Shown one piece after another: positions 26,147 to 34,481 of a DNA stretch of 44,447 nucleotides. The DNA lies in NCBI GenBank assembly GCA_012728855.1, contig JAAYEH010000086.1, positions 1 through 44,447 on the forward strand, in the 5' to 3' direction. The stretch's first letter is position 1. Each line of letters opens with the position of its first letter. The position numbers and the translations under genes were made by a program. The notes under the pieces are model-generated. The model worked only from the letters and a program-made list of their open reading frames with translations, had not been told where the DNA came from and ran no database searches. The DNA comes from Rhodopirellula sp. Its GTDB lineage: Bacteria > Planctomycetota > Planctomycetia > Pirellulales > Thermoguttaceae.

Positions 26147-26982
26147 CGGATGAACGCCTCTTGATCTCGTTCGCGGTAGGAGCCGACGACCGGCTCGGCT
26201 TCCGGATCCATGCCCGGGCGGTAGCCGAAGCTGTTTTCCGCCGCCCTGGCCGTCGCCAGGTTGAGGAGCATCAGGTCGATGCCGGCGGGACACGCCCGCG
26301 TACACTCCCCGCAGCCCACGCACCGCGCGGCGAGGTGAAAAGCGCGAGTGATGTGCCAAGCGAAATTGCCCTTCAGACTGGCCGAGGTGTCGATGGCGGT
26401 GGGGCGATTCTTGTCGACGATGCACCGTTGGCAGTAACAAAGCGGGCAGACCTGCCGGCAGGCGTAGCATTTCACGCAGCGGCTCAATTCCGCCTGCCAG
26501 TAGGCCATCCGGTCTGCCGGCGATCGCGCCATGAATGCGTCGAGGGCGGCATAGCGATCGGTGGCCGGCACGTCGGGGTTATCGATTTCGCCGACGACCA
26601 TGTTCGTCGTCCGCGGCATGCGCACGTCGCAGGCGGCGCACTTCGGCAGCCCCACGCCTTCGCAGGCCACGCCGATCACCACGATCTCCGACCGCTCGAT
26701 TTGCGACTCGTTCTCCAGCACGACCAGCGCCCGTTCGTCGCAGCCTTTGACGATGATGGCCGGTTTGCCCAGCGCCCGGATCTCCTTGCGGGTCAAGTAG
26801 GCGGTCAGATTGGCGAAACAGCGATCGCTCCAAACCAGCCGGTCGACATCGTCGGCGCGGGTAATGAAGATGGGATAGGCCGGCGCGTCCGGCCGCGACT
26901 GCCCGTAGCCGATCACGACCTGGACTTCGCCGTCCTCCAGAAGCCGACGGCAGAGGTGACGGAGTTGCTGCAAGATCATCAT
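26143..26982 (-). CDS. flxC: FlxC-like 4Fe-4S dicluster subunit
   Basis: A 279-residue protein. The first half resembles the FrhB-type/ferredoxin-linked alpha-beta domain of FlxC (VVIGYGQSRPDAPAYPIFIT, GKPAIIVKGCDERALVVLEN, then KCAACDVRMPRTTNMVVGE). The second half carries two ferredoxin-like motifs, CVKCYACRQVCPLCYCQRC and CVGCGECTRACPAG. In the Flx complex it relays electrons between FlxB and the Hdr subunits. It overlaps flxD by 4 bp at its start and flxB by 4 bp at its end, so translation is coupled across all three. The CRQVCPLCYCQRC stretch has more Cys than a plain ferredoxin motif; some may bind an extra cluster. Confidence 0.87.
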   Translation of the reverse strand: MMILQQLRHLCRRLLEDGEVQVVIGYGQSRPDAPAYPIFITRADDVDRLVWSDRCFANLTAYLTRKEIRALGKPAIIVKGCDERALVVLENESQIERSEIVVIGVACEGVGLPKCAACDVRMPRTTNMVVGEIDNPDVPATDRYAALDAFMARSPADRMAYWQAELSRCVKCYACRQVCPLCYCQRCIVDKNRPTAIDTSASLKGNFAWHITRAFHLAARCVGCGECTRACPAGIDLMLLNLATARAAENSFGYRPGMDPEAEPVVGSYRERDQEAFIR

Positions 26983-27413
26983 GCCTCACACACCTTCCGG
27001 TAGGCTTGGTACGGCCCGAGCTGTCTCGTCTTCTCGGTGATTTCGGAGATCACCTGTTGCCATTTCCTCCCTTCGGCGGCGGAGATCCAAGTGAAGTGGA
27101 TCCGCTCCATCTCGATGCCCAGCGTGTCGAGCAGTTCGCGGAAAAGCATCCAACGGCGGCGGGCGTGGTAGTTGCCCGACGTGTAGTGGCAATCGCCCGG
27201 GTGGCAACCGGAGACGAGCACGGCATCGGCCTCCATCTCGAAAGCCTTGACGATCAGGTTGAAATCGATCCGCCCGGTACACGGCAAACGCACGATGCGG
27301 ACATTGGCCGGGTATTCCAGACGATTGGTGCCCGCCAGGTCGGCGCCGAGGTACGTACACCAGTTGCATACGTAGGCCACGATCTTAGGCTCGAATCCGT
27401 TGCCGCTAGTCAT
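26979..27413 (-). CDS. flxD: FlxD/MvhD-like [2Fe-2S] electron-transfer subunit
   Basis: A 144-residue MvhD-family protein. The five expected Cys are visible: CNWCTYLGAD near the start, RLPCTGRID in the middle and SGCHPGDCHYTSG later. In methanogens MvhD joins the hydrogenase to HdrA; in bacteria FlxD plays the same bridging part between FlxABC and HdrA. The gene overlaps hdrA by ATGA at its start and flxC by ATGA at its end. Its usual length and intact Cys pattern indicate a working subunit. Confidence 0.93.
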   Translation of the reverse strand: MTSGNGFEPKIVAYVCNWCTYLGADLAGTNRLEYPANVRIVRLPCTGRIDFNLIVKAFEMEADAVLVSGCHPGDCHYTSGNYHARRRWMLFRELLDTLGIEMERIHFTWISAAEGRKWQQVISEITEKTRQLGPYQAYRKVCEA

Positions 27414-29422
27414 ACGAGGCTCTCCACCATGGCGTAGATTTGCTGTTCCGAGAAACCTTCCAGGTCGGCGCTCTTGGACGGGCAGACGGCCACGCAGGTG
27501 CCGCAGCCCATGCAGAGGCCCGGATTCACCCGTGCGGTCCGCTTGAGGAGATGGCCGTTGCGGTCGCGGATCTCCGCCCGCTCAATGGCTTGGTACGGGC
27601 AGGCGCGGACGCAGGCGAAGCAGGCCGCGCAGGTCTGCTCGTTGACCGCCGCGATTTCCGGCTCGCGCGTCAACTCGTTGTTGCTGAACATCACCAGCAC
27701 CTTGCCGGCGGCGGCGGTGGCCTGAGCCACCGACTCGGGGATGTCTTTCGGCCCCTGGCAGGCGCCACAAACGAAGACGCCCGCGGCGTTGGTCTCTACC
27801 GGCCGCAGCTTCGGATGCGATTCGGAAAGAAAGCCAAACTCGTCGTAGCCGACCCCCAGCTTCTGAGCGAGCGGCCGGACGCCGTCGGCCGGACGCATGG
27901 CCGCGGCCAGGACTACCAGGTCGGCTTCGATCGTCAACGGCTCGCCGACGAGGGTATCGACCCCGCGGACGATCAGCTTGCCGTTCTCCTCGGTGATTTT
28001 CGAAACGCGTCCGCGATGGTAGTGGGCGCCGTCCTGCTCGATCGCACGGCGAACAAATTCGTCGTAGTTCTTGCCGCCGGAACGAATGTCCATGTAGAAG
28101 ACGTGGGCCTCGCCGTCGTGTACTTTATGCTTGTAGAGCATCGTGTGCTTGGCGTTGACCATGCAGCAGATCTTGGAGCAGTAGGACAGCCCCTTGGCGT
28201 TGTCGCGCGACCCGACACAACTTACGAAGACGACCGTCTTGGGCTCCTTGCCGTCGGACGGGCGGCGGATTTCGCCCCCTGTCGGCCCGGAGGCCGAGAC
28301 GATCCGCTCGAACTGTAGCGAGTCGATCACGTCCGGGTATCGCCCGTAGCCGTACTCGCCGTAACCGGCCGGTGTGGTCTTGTCGCGAGGCTCGCCGCCG
28401 GGTTTGGCGACACTGTAGAGCTTGTATCCAGTGGCGACGACAATTGCCCCGACCTCTTCGGTGACCAGTCGATCTTTGTCGTCGAAGTCGATCGCCTCGG
28501 CCTGACACTTCTTGGCGCAGACGCCGCACTTACCCTTGGTGAGCCGCAGGCAAACATCTTTGTCGATCACCGGGCGAGCGGGCACCGCCTGGGGGAACGG
28601 CACGTAGATCGCCGTCCGATTGCCCATGCCGAAATCGAACTCGCTGGGGTTCTTCTTCGACACGCAGACATTCCAGCACTGGCCGCAGCCGGTGCAGCGG
28701 TCGATATCGACGTAGCGTGCCTTCTTGCGGACCGTAACGGTGAAGTTGCCGACAAAACCCTCGACCGATTCGACTTCGGAGTAGGTGTGCAGGGTGATCT
28801 TGGGGTGCTGGGCAACGTCGACCATGCGGGGCGTGAGAATGCACTGGGAGCAGTCGAGCGTGGGGAAGGTCTCGGACAGTCCCGCCATTTTGCCGCCGAT
28901 CGACGGCTCTCGCTCCACCAAGACGACTTCGCAGCCGGCGTCGGCGATGTCCAGAGCGGCTTGAATGCCGGCCACGCCGCCGCCGATGACCATCGCCCGC
29001 CGCGTTACCGGGATGCGAATGGGAGAGAGAGCCCGGTTCTGGCGGACCTTGGCGACCGACATCCGGATCAGCTCGAACGCCTTGGCGGTTGCCTCGTCCT
29101 TGTCGTGATGAACCCAGGAGCAGTGTTCCCGGATGTTGGCCATTTCGACGAGATAGGGGTTCAGTCCTTCGCGGGCGGCCGTTTTGCGAAACGTCTTCAG
29201 ATGCATGTGGGGCGAGCAGGAGGCCACGACCAGGCCATCGAGCCGTTCGGTCTTGATCTTCTCGCGAATCAACGCCTGGCCGGGATCGGAGCACATGTAC
29301 TTGTAGGCCAACGAGCACTGCACGCCCGGCAGCCGGCCGACCCGTTCGGCCAGGCCGTGTACGTCAACAGTGCGGGCGATGTTCTCACCGCACCAGCAGG
29401 TAAAGACGCCGATTCTCGCCAT
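27410..29422 (-). CDS. hdrA: HdrA: FAD and iron-sulfur subunit of heterodisulfide reductase-like complex
   Basis: A 670-residue HdrA. N-terminal CWCGENI (9-15) and a Cys-rich domain (up to about residue 105) precede the FAD-binding MVIGGGVAGIQAAL (144-157). Next come TLDCSQCILTPRMVDVA, CTGCGQCWNVC, then CLRLTKGKCGVCAKKC, and two C-terminal ferredoxin motifs, CAACFACVRACPYQA and CMGCGTCVAVCPS. HdrA holds the FAD at which electron bifurcation takes place: NADH electrons are split between a high-potential disulfide-type acceptor (through HdrBC) and a low-potential ferredoxin. This is established for relatives and inferred here. The ATG lies 56 bp after hdrB, and the stop overlaps flxD. It is the best preserved gene of the cluster. 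Confidence 0.96.
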   Translation of the reverse strand: MARIGVFTCWCGENIARTVDVHGLAERVGRLPGVQCSLAYKYMCSDPGQALIREKIKTERLDGLVVASCSPHMHLKTFRKTAAREGLNPYLVEMANIREHCSWVHHDKDEATAKAFELIRMSVAKVRQNRALSPIRIPVTRRAMVIGGGVAGIQAALDIADAGCEVVLVEREPSIGGKMAGLSETFPTLDCSQCILTPRMVDVAQHPKITLHTYSEVESVEGFVGNFTVTVRKKARYVDIDRCTGCGQCWNVCVSKKNPSEFDFGMGNRTAIYVPFPQAVPARPVIDKDVCLRLTKGKCGVCAKKCQAEAIDFDDKDRLVTEEVGAIVVATGYKLYSVAKPGGEPRDKTTPAGYGEYGYGRYPDVIDSLQFERIVSASGPTGGEIRRPSDGKEPKTVVFVSCVGSRDNAKGLSYCSKICCMVNAKHTMLYKHKVHDGEAHVFYMDIRSGGKNYDEFVRRAIEQDGAHYHRGRVSKITEENGKLIVRGVDTLVGEPLTIEADLVVLAAAMRPADGVRPLAQKLGVGYDEFGFLSESHPKLRPVETNAAGVFVCGACQGPKDIPESVAQATAAAGKVLVMFSNNELTREPEIAAVNEQTCAACFACVRACPYQAIERAEIRDRNGHLLKRTARVNPGLCMGCGTCVAVCPSKSADLEGFSEQQIYAMVESLV

Positions 29423-29478
29423 GTCGTCCGCCTTGTTTCGATCAAGCTCGCTGCCGGGCTCTGCCGGGAAACGAGAAC

Positions 29479-30321
29479 TCAGGTCTTCGTCACAAAATGT
29501 CGATTCACTCCCAGCTTCTTTTCTTCCAGCCCTAGCGCCAGCCCCACCAAATCCGACAGGTAATACACCACCATCTCATGCCGGACCCCGTACTTCCGCT
29601 CGATGTCTGCTTGTTTCATATCCAGGTTCACATGGCACATGGGACATGCGACGACGATGGCGTTGGCCCCATGCGCGGCGGCATTGGCGAGGATCTTGTT
29701 GGAGAGATCCAACACGGTCGCCTCGTTGGCCATCGTCATGCCAGCCCCGCAGCACTCGGTCCGGTAGTTCCAGTCGACCGGCTGGGCCCCCAGGGCTTCC
29801 AGGAGCGTTTCCATCGAGCGGGGCTGCTCGCAGTCGTCGAACCGCAGCGCTTCCGGTGGCCGCGTGAGCAGGCAACCGTAATAGCAGGCCGGTTTAAACT
29901 GATCGAGGCGATGAACCGCCAACTGCCGGATCTTCTCCAGACCTACTTGCTGGAAGATCTGGATCAGGTTGATCACGCGGGTTGAACCGCTGACCGGCAG
30001 TTCGACGATATCGGAGATCTCCCGGCGGAGGCCGGCGTCGCGGGAGACCAACTCGCCGGCCTTGATCAATTCCATCGAGCACATCGGGCAGGGGGCGAGC
30101 ATTTCCAACATGCCGTCACGCTCGGCGATGGCAAGATTTCGGGCGGGCAGGGCCACGGCGAGCTTGTGATTGAGCGAATGGGCGGCGGTTGCCCCGCAGC
30201 AGATCCAGTCGTCGAGTTCCCGCAAGCGAACACCGAGAACCTCCAGGCACGCCCGCACCGACCGTTCGTAGTCGTTCGAGGATCCGTGCAAGGCACAGCC
30301 GGGATAGTAGCCGATTTCCAC
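29479..30321 (-). CDS. hdrB: HdrB: CCG-domain subunit of heterodisulfide reductase-like complex
   Basis: A 280-residue HdrB with two CCG domains. The first has DWICCGATAAH and LAPCPMCSMEL; the second has TECCGAGMTMANEATVLD and VACPMCHVNLDMKQADIE. Together these Cys would bind the two noncubane 4Fe-4S clusters that reduce the disulfide substrate in methanogen HdrB. In bacteria the natural substrate is unknown; a dithiol/disulfide protein such as DsrC has been proposed in sulfate reducers. The start was set at GTG 30321, where AAGGAGA precedes MEIGYYPGC, although the frame is open to 30477 over the end of hdrC. It is 112 bp downstream of hdrC and 56 bp upstream of hdrA. Confidence 0.93.
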   Translation of the reverse strand: MEIGYYPGCALHGSSNDYERSVRACLEVLGVRLRELDDWICCGATAAHSLNHKLAVALPARNLAIAERDGMLEMLAPCPMCSMELIKAGELVSRDAGLRREISDIVELPVSGSTRVINLIQIFQQVGLEKIRQLAVHRLDQFKPACYYGCLLTRPPEALRFDDCEQPRSMETLLEALGAQPVDWNYRTECCGAGMTMANEATVLDLSNKILANAAAHGANAIVVACPMCHVNLDMKQADIERKYGVRHEMVVYYLSDLVGLALGLEEKKLGVNRHFVTKT

Positions 30322-30433
30322 TGCCGTTCTCCTTTTTGTGGCTTTCGCCGGGAAGAGGGCCGCGGAGCGAGTCAGCCGCGTACCACCGTCGGTGAAGCCT
30401 CGCGGGCCCCCTTCCCGAGCAAAAGTCCTCCGT

Positions 30434-31015
30434 CTACTCCGACGAGTAATCGCCGTCGGGGCTTTCACACCGCTCAAAGATCCTCCGCACCACGCCGCGG
30501 TCTTTCACCCGCCTGCTCCAGAGGTGCAGCTTTCGGCGCTTGAGCATCTTGGGACCGAGCATGGCGTCTTTGAGCAACAACGCTACACTCCGGTCGCTGA
30601 AGAACCCCCGCATCTTGAATTCTCCGACCAACTCCAGTTCGCGAAGCCGGCCGTTGCGGCGGATGTTGTCGAGGAAGGCTCGTTGAAACAGAACCGTGCG
30701 CCGATGCCGGGGGGACACGCAGTCGCGCTGGATCGACATTTGCCGCAAGGCGTCGAGAATCGCGGCGCAATCGACCGATTTCGGGCATCGCGTCGAGCAG
30801 GTGAGGCAGGAGACGCACTGCCAGATCGCCTCCGAGCGGACCGCCTTGTCCAGGCGATCCATCTGTATTAGGCGGATCAACTGGTTGGGAAGAAGATCCA
30901 TGTGCTCCGCCATCGGGCAGCCGGCGGAACATTTGCCGCATTGATAACAGTCCTCGACGCGGGTGTGAGCCAGATTGTCGATTGCGTTGGAGGCGTCGGT
31001 CTCGGTTGTACTCAT
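30434..31015 (-). CDS. hdrC: HdrC: 4Fe-4S subunit of heterodisulfide reductase-like complex
   Basis: A 193-residue HdrC, the electron wire between HdrA and HdrB. Two ferredoxin motifs are visible: CYQCGKCSAGCPM (23-35) and CVSCLTCSTRCPKSVDC (about 67-83). The C-terminal half is helical and basic, ending with SPDGDYSSE. It is the first structural gene of the hdrCBA-flxDCBA run, transcribed on the minus strand, with 179 bp separating it from the response regulator gene upstream. The order hdrC-hdrB-hdrA is not the flxABCD-hdrABC order reported for Desulfovibrio, but the gene content is the same. Confidence 0.92.
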   Translation of the reverse strand: MSTTETDASNAIDNLAHTRVEDCYQCGKCSAGCPMAEHMDLLPNQLIRLIQMDRLDKAVRSEAIWQCVSCLTCSTRCPKSVDCAAILDALRQMSIQRDCVSPRHRRTVLFQRAFLDNIRRNGRLRELELVGEFKMRGFFSDRSVALLLKDAMLGPKMLKRRKLHLWSRRVKDRGVVRRIFERCESPDGDYSSE

Positions 31016-31133
31016 CGGTTCTCATCCTCTATGACGCACTGCGTGGGATTGTGAAGGATCTTTCGGCATGGAAAGCCCATTCAAACCCAAGCAGTGCCAC
31101 AGTTCCCGGCGGACAGGGTTCTACTTGAGCGCC

Positions 31134-31156
31134 GGTTCCGTCCGGCAGACGGAACC
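31134..31156. repeat. short palindrome between the regulator gene and hdrC
   Basis: GGTTCCGTC CGGCA GACGGAACC, a perfect 9-bp stem with a 5-base loop, lies inside a larger imperfect palindromic region (31103-31182). It may be a REP-type element or a terminator/processing site separating the regulator from the hdr genes. Confidence 0.55.
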
Positions 31157-31194
31157 TACTACACGGCGGGTACCGTCAGACGGACGTGAAGTAA

Positions 31195-32769
31195 TTAGTA
31201 CGAGGCCATGTCGGCGGCGATATGTTCGGCCAACAGCGCGATGGTGCGAGCGTCGAGCCCGTCGAAGCCGCCGTCGTCGGACTTCGGCTGAACGACCAAC
31301 GTGGTCACCTTGCCGTCGCCTTCGCCCGCGACGGCGATGAATTGCGACTTGGTGTCTCGCAGCAGGCTTCCGGGATGCCGATCGGCGTTCTTGGCCAGCA
31401 ACACCACGAGCCGATCGCAGGTCTGCGCCACCCTGGCCAGATCGGTGGCCGTAATTTTCACTTCCCCGGAGGTGCTTTCCATCGGGAACAAACGCTCCAG
31501 CAACTTCTGCCGGATCAGGGCGCCCAGTCCTTCGTTGCGGCGCAGCAACCCCGGCGCGGCGACCATCCGCACCTTGGTGCCGTTGCGGTTAGTGATCGAA
31601 ATGCTCGCCAAAGGCGCCGAGGCAGGGTTCTTCTCGAGCCTGGCCGTCGGGGCTGCCGGGAACGGGAAGGCGGCGTTGAGGATGTCGACGATCTCGTTGT
31701 CGGCAAAAGGCTCCACCGCGTAGTAGAAAATGCGGCGGGCGCGGTAGGATGCCTCCAGTTGGCTCTCTCCCGGCGCCACCACCACGACTTTCATCGACGG
31801 TGCCGCCGCGTTGACCTGGTCGATCAACCGCAGACCCTCCTGACCCGCCGGCGGATTGACCACCAGCACACTGTATTCATGTTCCGGCAGCAGAGCCGCC
31901 AACTCGGTCCACGTGCCGACCGGCCGCACCTCGCAACCCAGCGCTGCCAACTTGTCGGCCTGTGCCCGTGCCGGGCCGGCATCGGCATGAAAGAGAATCG
32001 CCTTACGGCCGGTGCAATTCTTGGCCTCGTCGTCGAGGCGAGTCGGGCAGACGCCGGCGATCCAGCCCGCGCCGCACGGATCGGTCAGCACGGCCGCCGG
32101 GTTCTTTGCCAGGTCGCCGTTGACCGCTTCGACCAGTCCGGAGATCGGTGCCGGGATGACGACTTCCGATCCGTCGGCCATCTTCAAGCTGGCCATCGGC
32201 AGCCCTTGGTAGACGACCTCACCGATGCCGGGAATACGGATCGACTCGACCGCCTTGTCCGACCGCATCAGCATGGCGCCGACACGAGCGCTGTTGTCTT
32301 TGCCCAGCCGGTACCACGACTCGTGCCAGAACCGCGCCGGCTCTGCGGCGGGAGCCCATCCGTCGCTGACTGTGTGGCCGGTGGTCTTGCTCTCGGCACC
32401 CAGTTTGCGGGCGTACTTGCGAACCGCCTCAGTAATCTCTTCGGGGGTAAACGGCTTGGTGACGAAGGCGGCCGCGCCGAGCCGGATCGCCGAAACGGCG
32501 CTAGGAACGCTCGGATAACCCGTCATCAAAATGACGGGCACGTCGGGCTTTTTAGAGCGAAGCTGTTCGAGAAACTGGATGCCATCCATGGTGGGCATTT
32601 TGATGTCCAGCAGGATGGCGGCGTAGTCCGACGAGGAGGCGAGGTTGAGCCCCGCGTTGGCATCGCTGCTCTTCTCGACGGCAAAACCTTGACGAGTGAA
32701 AATGCGTCGGCAGCCTTCGCAAATGGCTTCTTCGTCATCCACGACCAGCAGTTTTGGATCGTCGGACAT
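31195..32769 (-). CDS. response regulator with GcvH-like middle domain and a second receiver-like domain
   Basis: A 524-residue protein without a DNA-binding domain. Residues 5-122 are a canonical receiver: acidic pair VVDDEE, phosphoacceptor Asp55 in AILLDIKMP, Thr83 and Lys105. Residues about 145-245 resemble glycine-cleavage H protein: WHESWYRLGKDNSARVG, IPGIGEVVYQGLP, VVIPAPISGLVEAVNGDL, DPCGAGWIAGV. The usual lipoyl Lys (ESVKAAS in GcvH) aligns with Asp or Gly unless a gap is allowed; Lys196 lies a few residues earlier. Residues 256-375 look like a second receiver-like domain (ILFHADAG, VVNPPAGQEGL) without clear acidic residues. The last 130 residues are unassigned. It lies just upstream of hdrC on the same strand and is probably linked to the Hdr-Flx complex by regulation or interaction (inference). 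Confidence 0.85.
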   Translation of the reverse strand: MSDDPKLLVVDDEEAICEGCRRIFTRQGFAVEKSSDANAGLNLASSSDYAAILLDIKMPTMDGIQFLEQLRSKKPDVPVILMTGYPSVPSAVSAIRLGAAAFVTKPFTPEEITEAVRKYARKLGAESKTTGHTVSDGWAPAAEPARFWHESWYRLGKDNSARVGAMLMRSDKAVESIRIPGIGEVVYQGLPMASLKMADGSEVVIPAPISGLVEAVNGDLAKNPAAVLTDPCGAGWIAGVCPTRLDDEAKNCTGRKAILFHADAGPARAQADKLAALGCEVRPVGTWTELAALLPEHEYSVLVVNPPAGQEGLRLIDQVNAAAPSMKVVVVAPGESQLEASYRARRIFYYAVEPFADNEIVDILNAAFPFPAAPTARLEKNPASAPLASISITNRNGTKVRMVAAPGLLRRNEGLGALIRQKLLERLFPMESTSGEVKITATDLARVAQTCDRLVVLLAKNADRHPGSLLRDTKSQFIAVAGEGDGKVTTLVVQPKSDDGGFDGLDARTIALLAEHIAADMASY

Positions 32770-33145
32770 GACCGGGCTCCTCATGAAAACGTTCGATTGG
32801 TTTGGCTTGGGACGGCTCTGGCAGAGAGCTAAACGCAAGCGACGTGCCAAAAGAGCAACAAACCGTCTCGCTTGCGATCGGAGGCGAATGGACGCGGAGC
32901 CGTAAGTGGCTTTTAGAAAACGGCTTACATGGCGCTAATCGCCGCTGTGATTCGACGTGAAGAAAGCTTTGCGCCACGAGCGCGAGCCAATATCCCGCTT
33001 GCCGGCGGGACCGTCTTTTCTTCGCCAGCGGCTCTCGTTTCGGAGAAAACCGGCCAGAAACCGGGAGAATCGCAGTGAGAATTTCAGTGTATTGTCAAAC
33101 CATACACTGTATGCCATGCTCGGGCGAGCGTCCGTCTGCTGATAG
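32770..33145. other. intergenic region upstream of the regulator gene
   Basis: 376 bp between smpB (minus) and the response regulator (minus). Short open frames are present but none is convincing. It contains the palindrome TCCCGCTTGCCGGCGGGA at 32993-33010, similar to 24084-24104, and likely the promoter of the regulator-hdr-flx genes. No tmRNA gene was seen here despite the neighbouring smpB. Confidence 0.4.
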
Positions 33146-33652
33146 CTACGATCGCCGCGTCATCGCTCGCCGCAGATCCCGCTGGATTTCCGCCTTCTTG
33201 ATCGCCTCGCGTTTGTCGTGCTTCTGTTTGCCTCGGCAAATGCCCATCAGCACTTTGGCGCGCCCTTCTTTGAAATACATCTTCAGCGGCACAAGCGTGA
33301 GCCCTTTTTCGTAGGCTCGACTGGCAAACTTCTGGATCTCTCGCCGATGGAGCAACAGCTTGCGCGGACGCTTCGGCACATGGTTGAACTGATTGGCCTG
33401 AACATACTCGGGAATGTCGCAGCCGATCAGCCAGAGTTCACCGTCGCGCATCCGCCCGTAGGCATCGTCCAATGCGACCTTTCCTCCCCGCAGGCTCTTC
33501 ACTTCGCTACCAACGAGCATTATCCCACATTCCAGGGTGTCTAACACCAGGTAGTTGTGATAAGCTCGTCGATTCTGGGTGATCGGGCGCTCCCCGTCCA
33601 CCTCTTTCGGTTTCTTGGTTTTTTGTTTCGTCGTGGCGGCACCACCTTTCAT
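33146..33652 (-). CDS. smpB: SsrA (tmRNA)-binding protein SmpB
   Basis: A 168-residue SmpB. Family landmarks are ITQNRRAYHNYLVLDTLECG, IMLVGSEVKSLRGGKVALDD (the hallmark GSEVKSLR), ANQFNHVPKRPRKLLLHRRE and GLTLVPLKMYFKEGRAKV, with the basic C-terminal tail KHDKREAIKKAEIQRDLRR that mimics mRNA in the ribosome. It brings tmRNA to stalled ribosomes for trans-translation. The N-terminus has a Lys-rich extension of about 20 residues. It is divergent from the LipB-like gene. Confidence 0.97.
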   Translation of the reverse strand: MKGGAATTKQKTKKPKEVDGERPITQNRRAYHNYLVLDTLECGIMLVGSEVKSLRGGKVALDDAYGRMRDGELWLIGCDIPEYVQANQFNHVPKRPRKLLLHRREIQKFASRAYEKGLTLVPLKMYFKEGRAKVLMGICRGKQKHDKREAIKKAEIQRDLRRAMTRRS

Positions 33653-33734
33653 CTTCCGGCGCGGCGGCTTCTTTGAGAAAATCCGCCTGCGATATCTCTT
33701 GTACTAAGTACGGGCCAAAACCTCAAGTTAACCC

Positions 33735-34445
33735 ATGGCAAACCAACAGCCTGCCTCGGACGCCTCGGCGCCGGCTTTACAGGCGTATCTTATTGGCATG
33801 ATAGGGTTTGAAGACTGCCAGCAACTGCAGCACCGGCTGGTCGAGTCCATCCGGAACCGCACGGATGGGCAAATCCAGCTCCTTGTTTGTGAACATCCCC
33901 CTCTGATCACCATTGGGCGGGGCAGTCCTCCGCATTCCCCGCTTTGTGTAGGAAAACGCTCCGGTGGACATTGGATCGACACCCATTGGGTCAAGCGCGG
34001 AGGCGGGTGTTTGTTTCACGCGCCAGGCCAATTGTCCGTTTACCCAATCGTCCCCCTTCAGTGGCACGGATTCACGATCGGCGAGTATCTGCGGCGACTG
34101 GAGTCCGCCGTCCGCCGCACACTCCGGCAATTGGGCGTGGAGGTGGAACAAGGATCGGCTTTCGCTGGTCGCACCGGATCGTTGGCCGCGTTGGGTGTCA
34201 CCGTGCGAGACTGGGTGGCCTACAACGGGGCTTTCATCAGTGTCTCGCCGCCCGTCGCACTGCTGCGATTCTTCGACCGCTGGTCGCCCGAGCGAAATCG
34301 TGTCAGTAGCCTGGTGGCCGAGCGGCAGGGGCCGGTTAGAATGGCAACGGTTCGGGCGGAGGTTGTGCGGCAGGTCGCTCAGGCCCTAGGCTGCGATCGG
34401 TACCACCTCCACACCGGACATCCGCTGCTGAGGACCGGCGAATGA
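33735..34445 (+). CDS. LipB-like octanoyltransferase-family protein lacking catalytic residues
   Basis: A 236-residue member of the LipB/LplA cofactor transferase fold. It retains LLVCEHPPLITIGRGS (49-64), VKRGGGCLFHAPGQLSVYPI (86-105) and the SLAALGVTVRDWVAYNGAFI region (149-168). Compared with E. coli LipB, the catalytic Lys of the KICSLG motif is replaced by Ser149, the nucleophilic Cys of NPCG falls at Glu186 (FDRWSPERNRVSSL), and the His of FHGLALNV is Asn164. It is therefore unlikely to transfer octanoate by the known thioester mechanism. It lies next to lipA, as real lipB often does. It may be an inactive or repurposed LipB, or may use different residues. Confidence 0.8.
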   Translation: MANQQPASDASAPALQAYLIGMIGFEDCQQLQHRLVESIRNRTDGQIQLLVCEHPPLITIGRGSPPHSPLCVGKRSGGHWIDTHWVKRGGGCLFHAPGQLSVYPIVPLQWHGFTIGEYLRRLESAVRRTLRQLGVEVEQGSAFAGRTGSLAALGVTVRDWVAYNGAFISVSPPVALLRFFDRWSPERNRVSSLVAERQGPVRMATVRAEVVRQVAQALGCDRYHLHTGHPLLRTGE

Positions 34446-34481
34446 AAAACTGTCGCACTTCCCGGTGGTGGCGGGGCCGAG

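Noticed and set aside
26143..27413. Ni/Fe hydrogenase (Mvh) operon
   Set aside because: MvhD and HdrA are present, but no hydrogenase large or small subunit (no RxCGxC or DPCxxC motif) is encoded; FlxABC takes that place.
31222..32832. A 536-codon plus-strand frame opposite the response regulator
   Set aside because: The minus strand carries a clear receiver domain and a ribosome binding site; the plus frame shows no family features.
32770..33145. tmRNA gene next to smpB
   Set aside because: No tRNA-Ala-like ends or tag-coding frame could be recognised in this stretch or the other flank.
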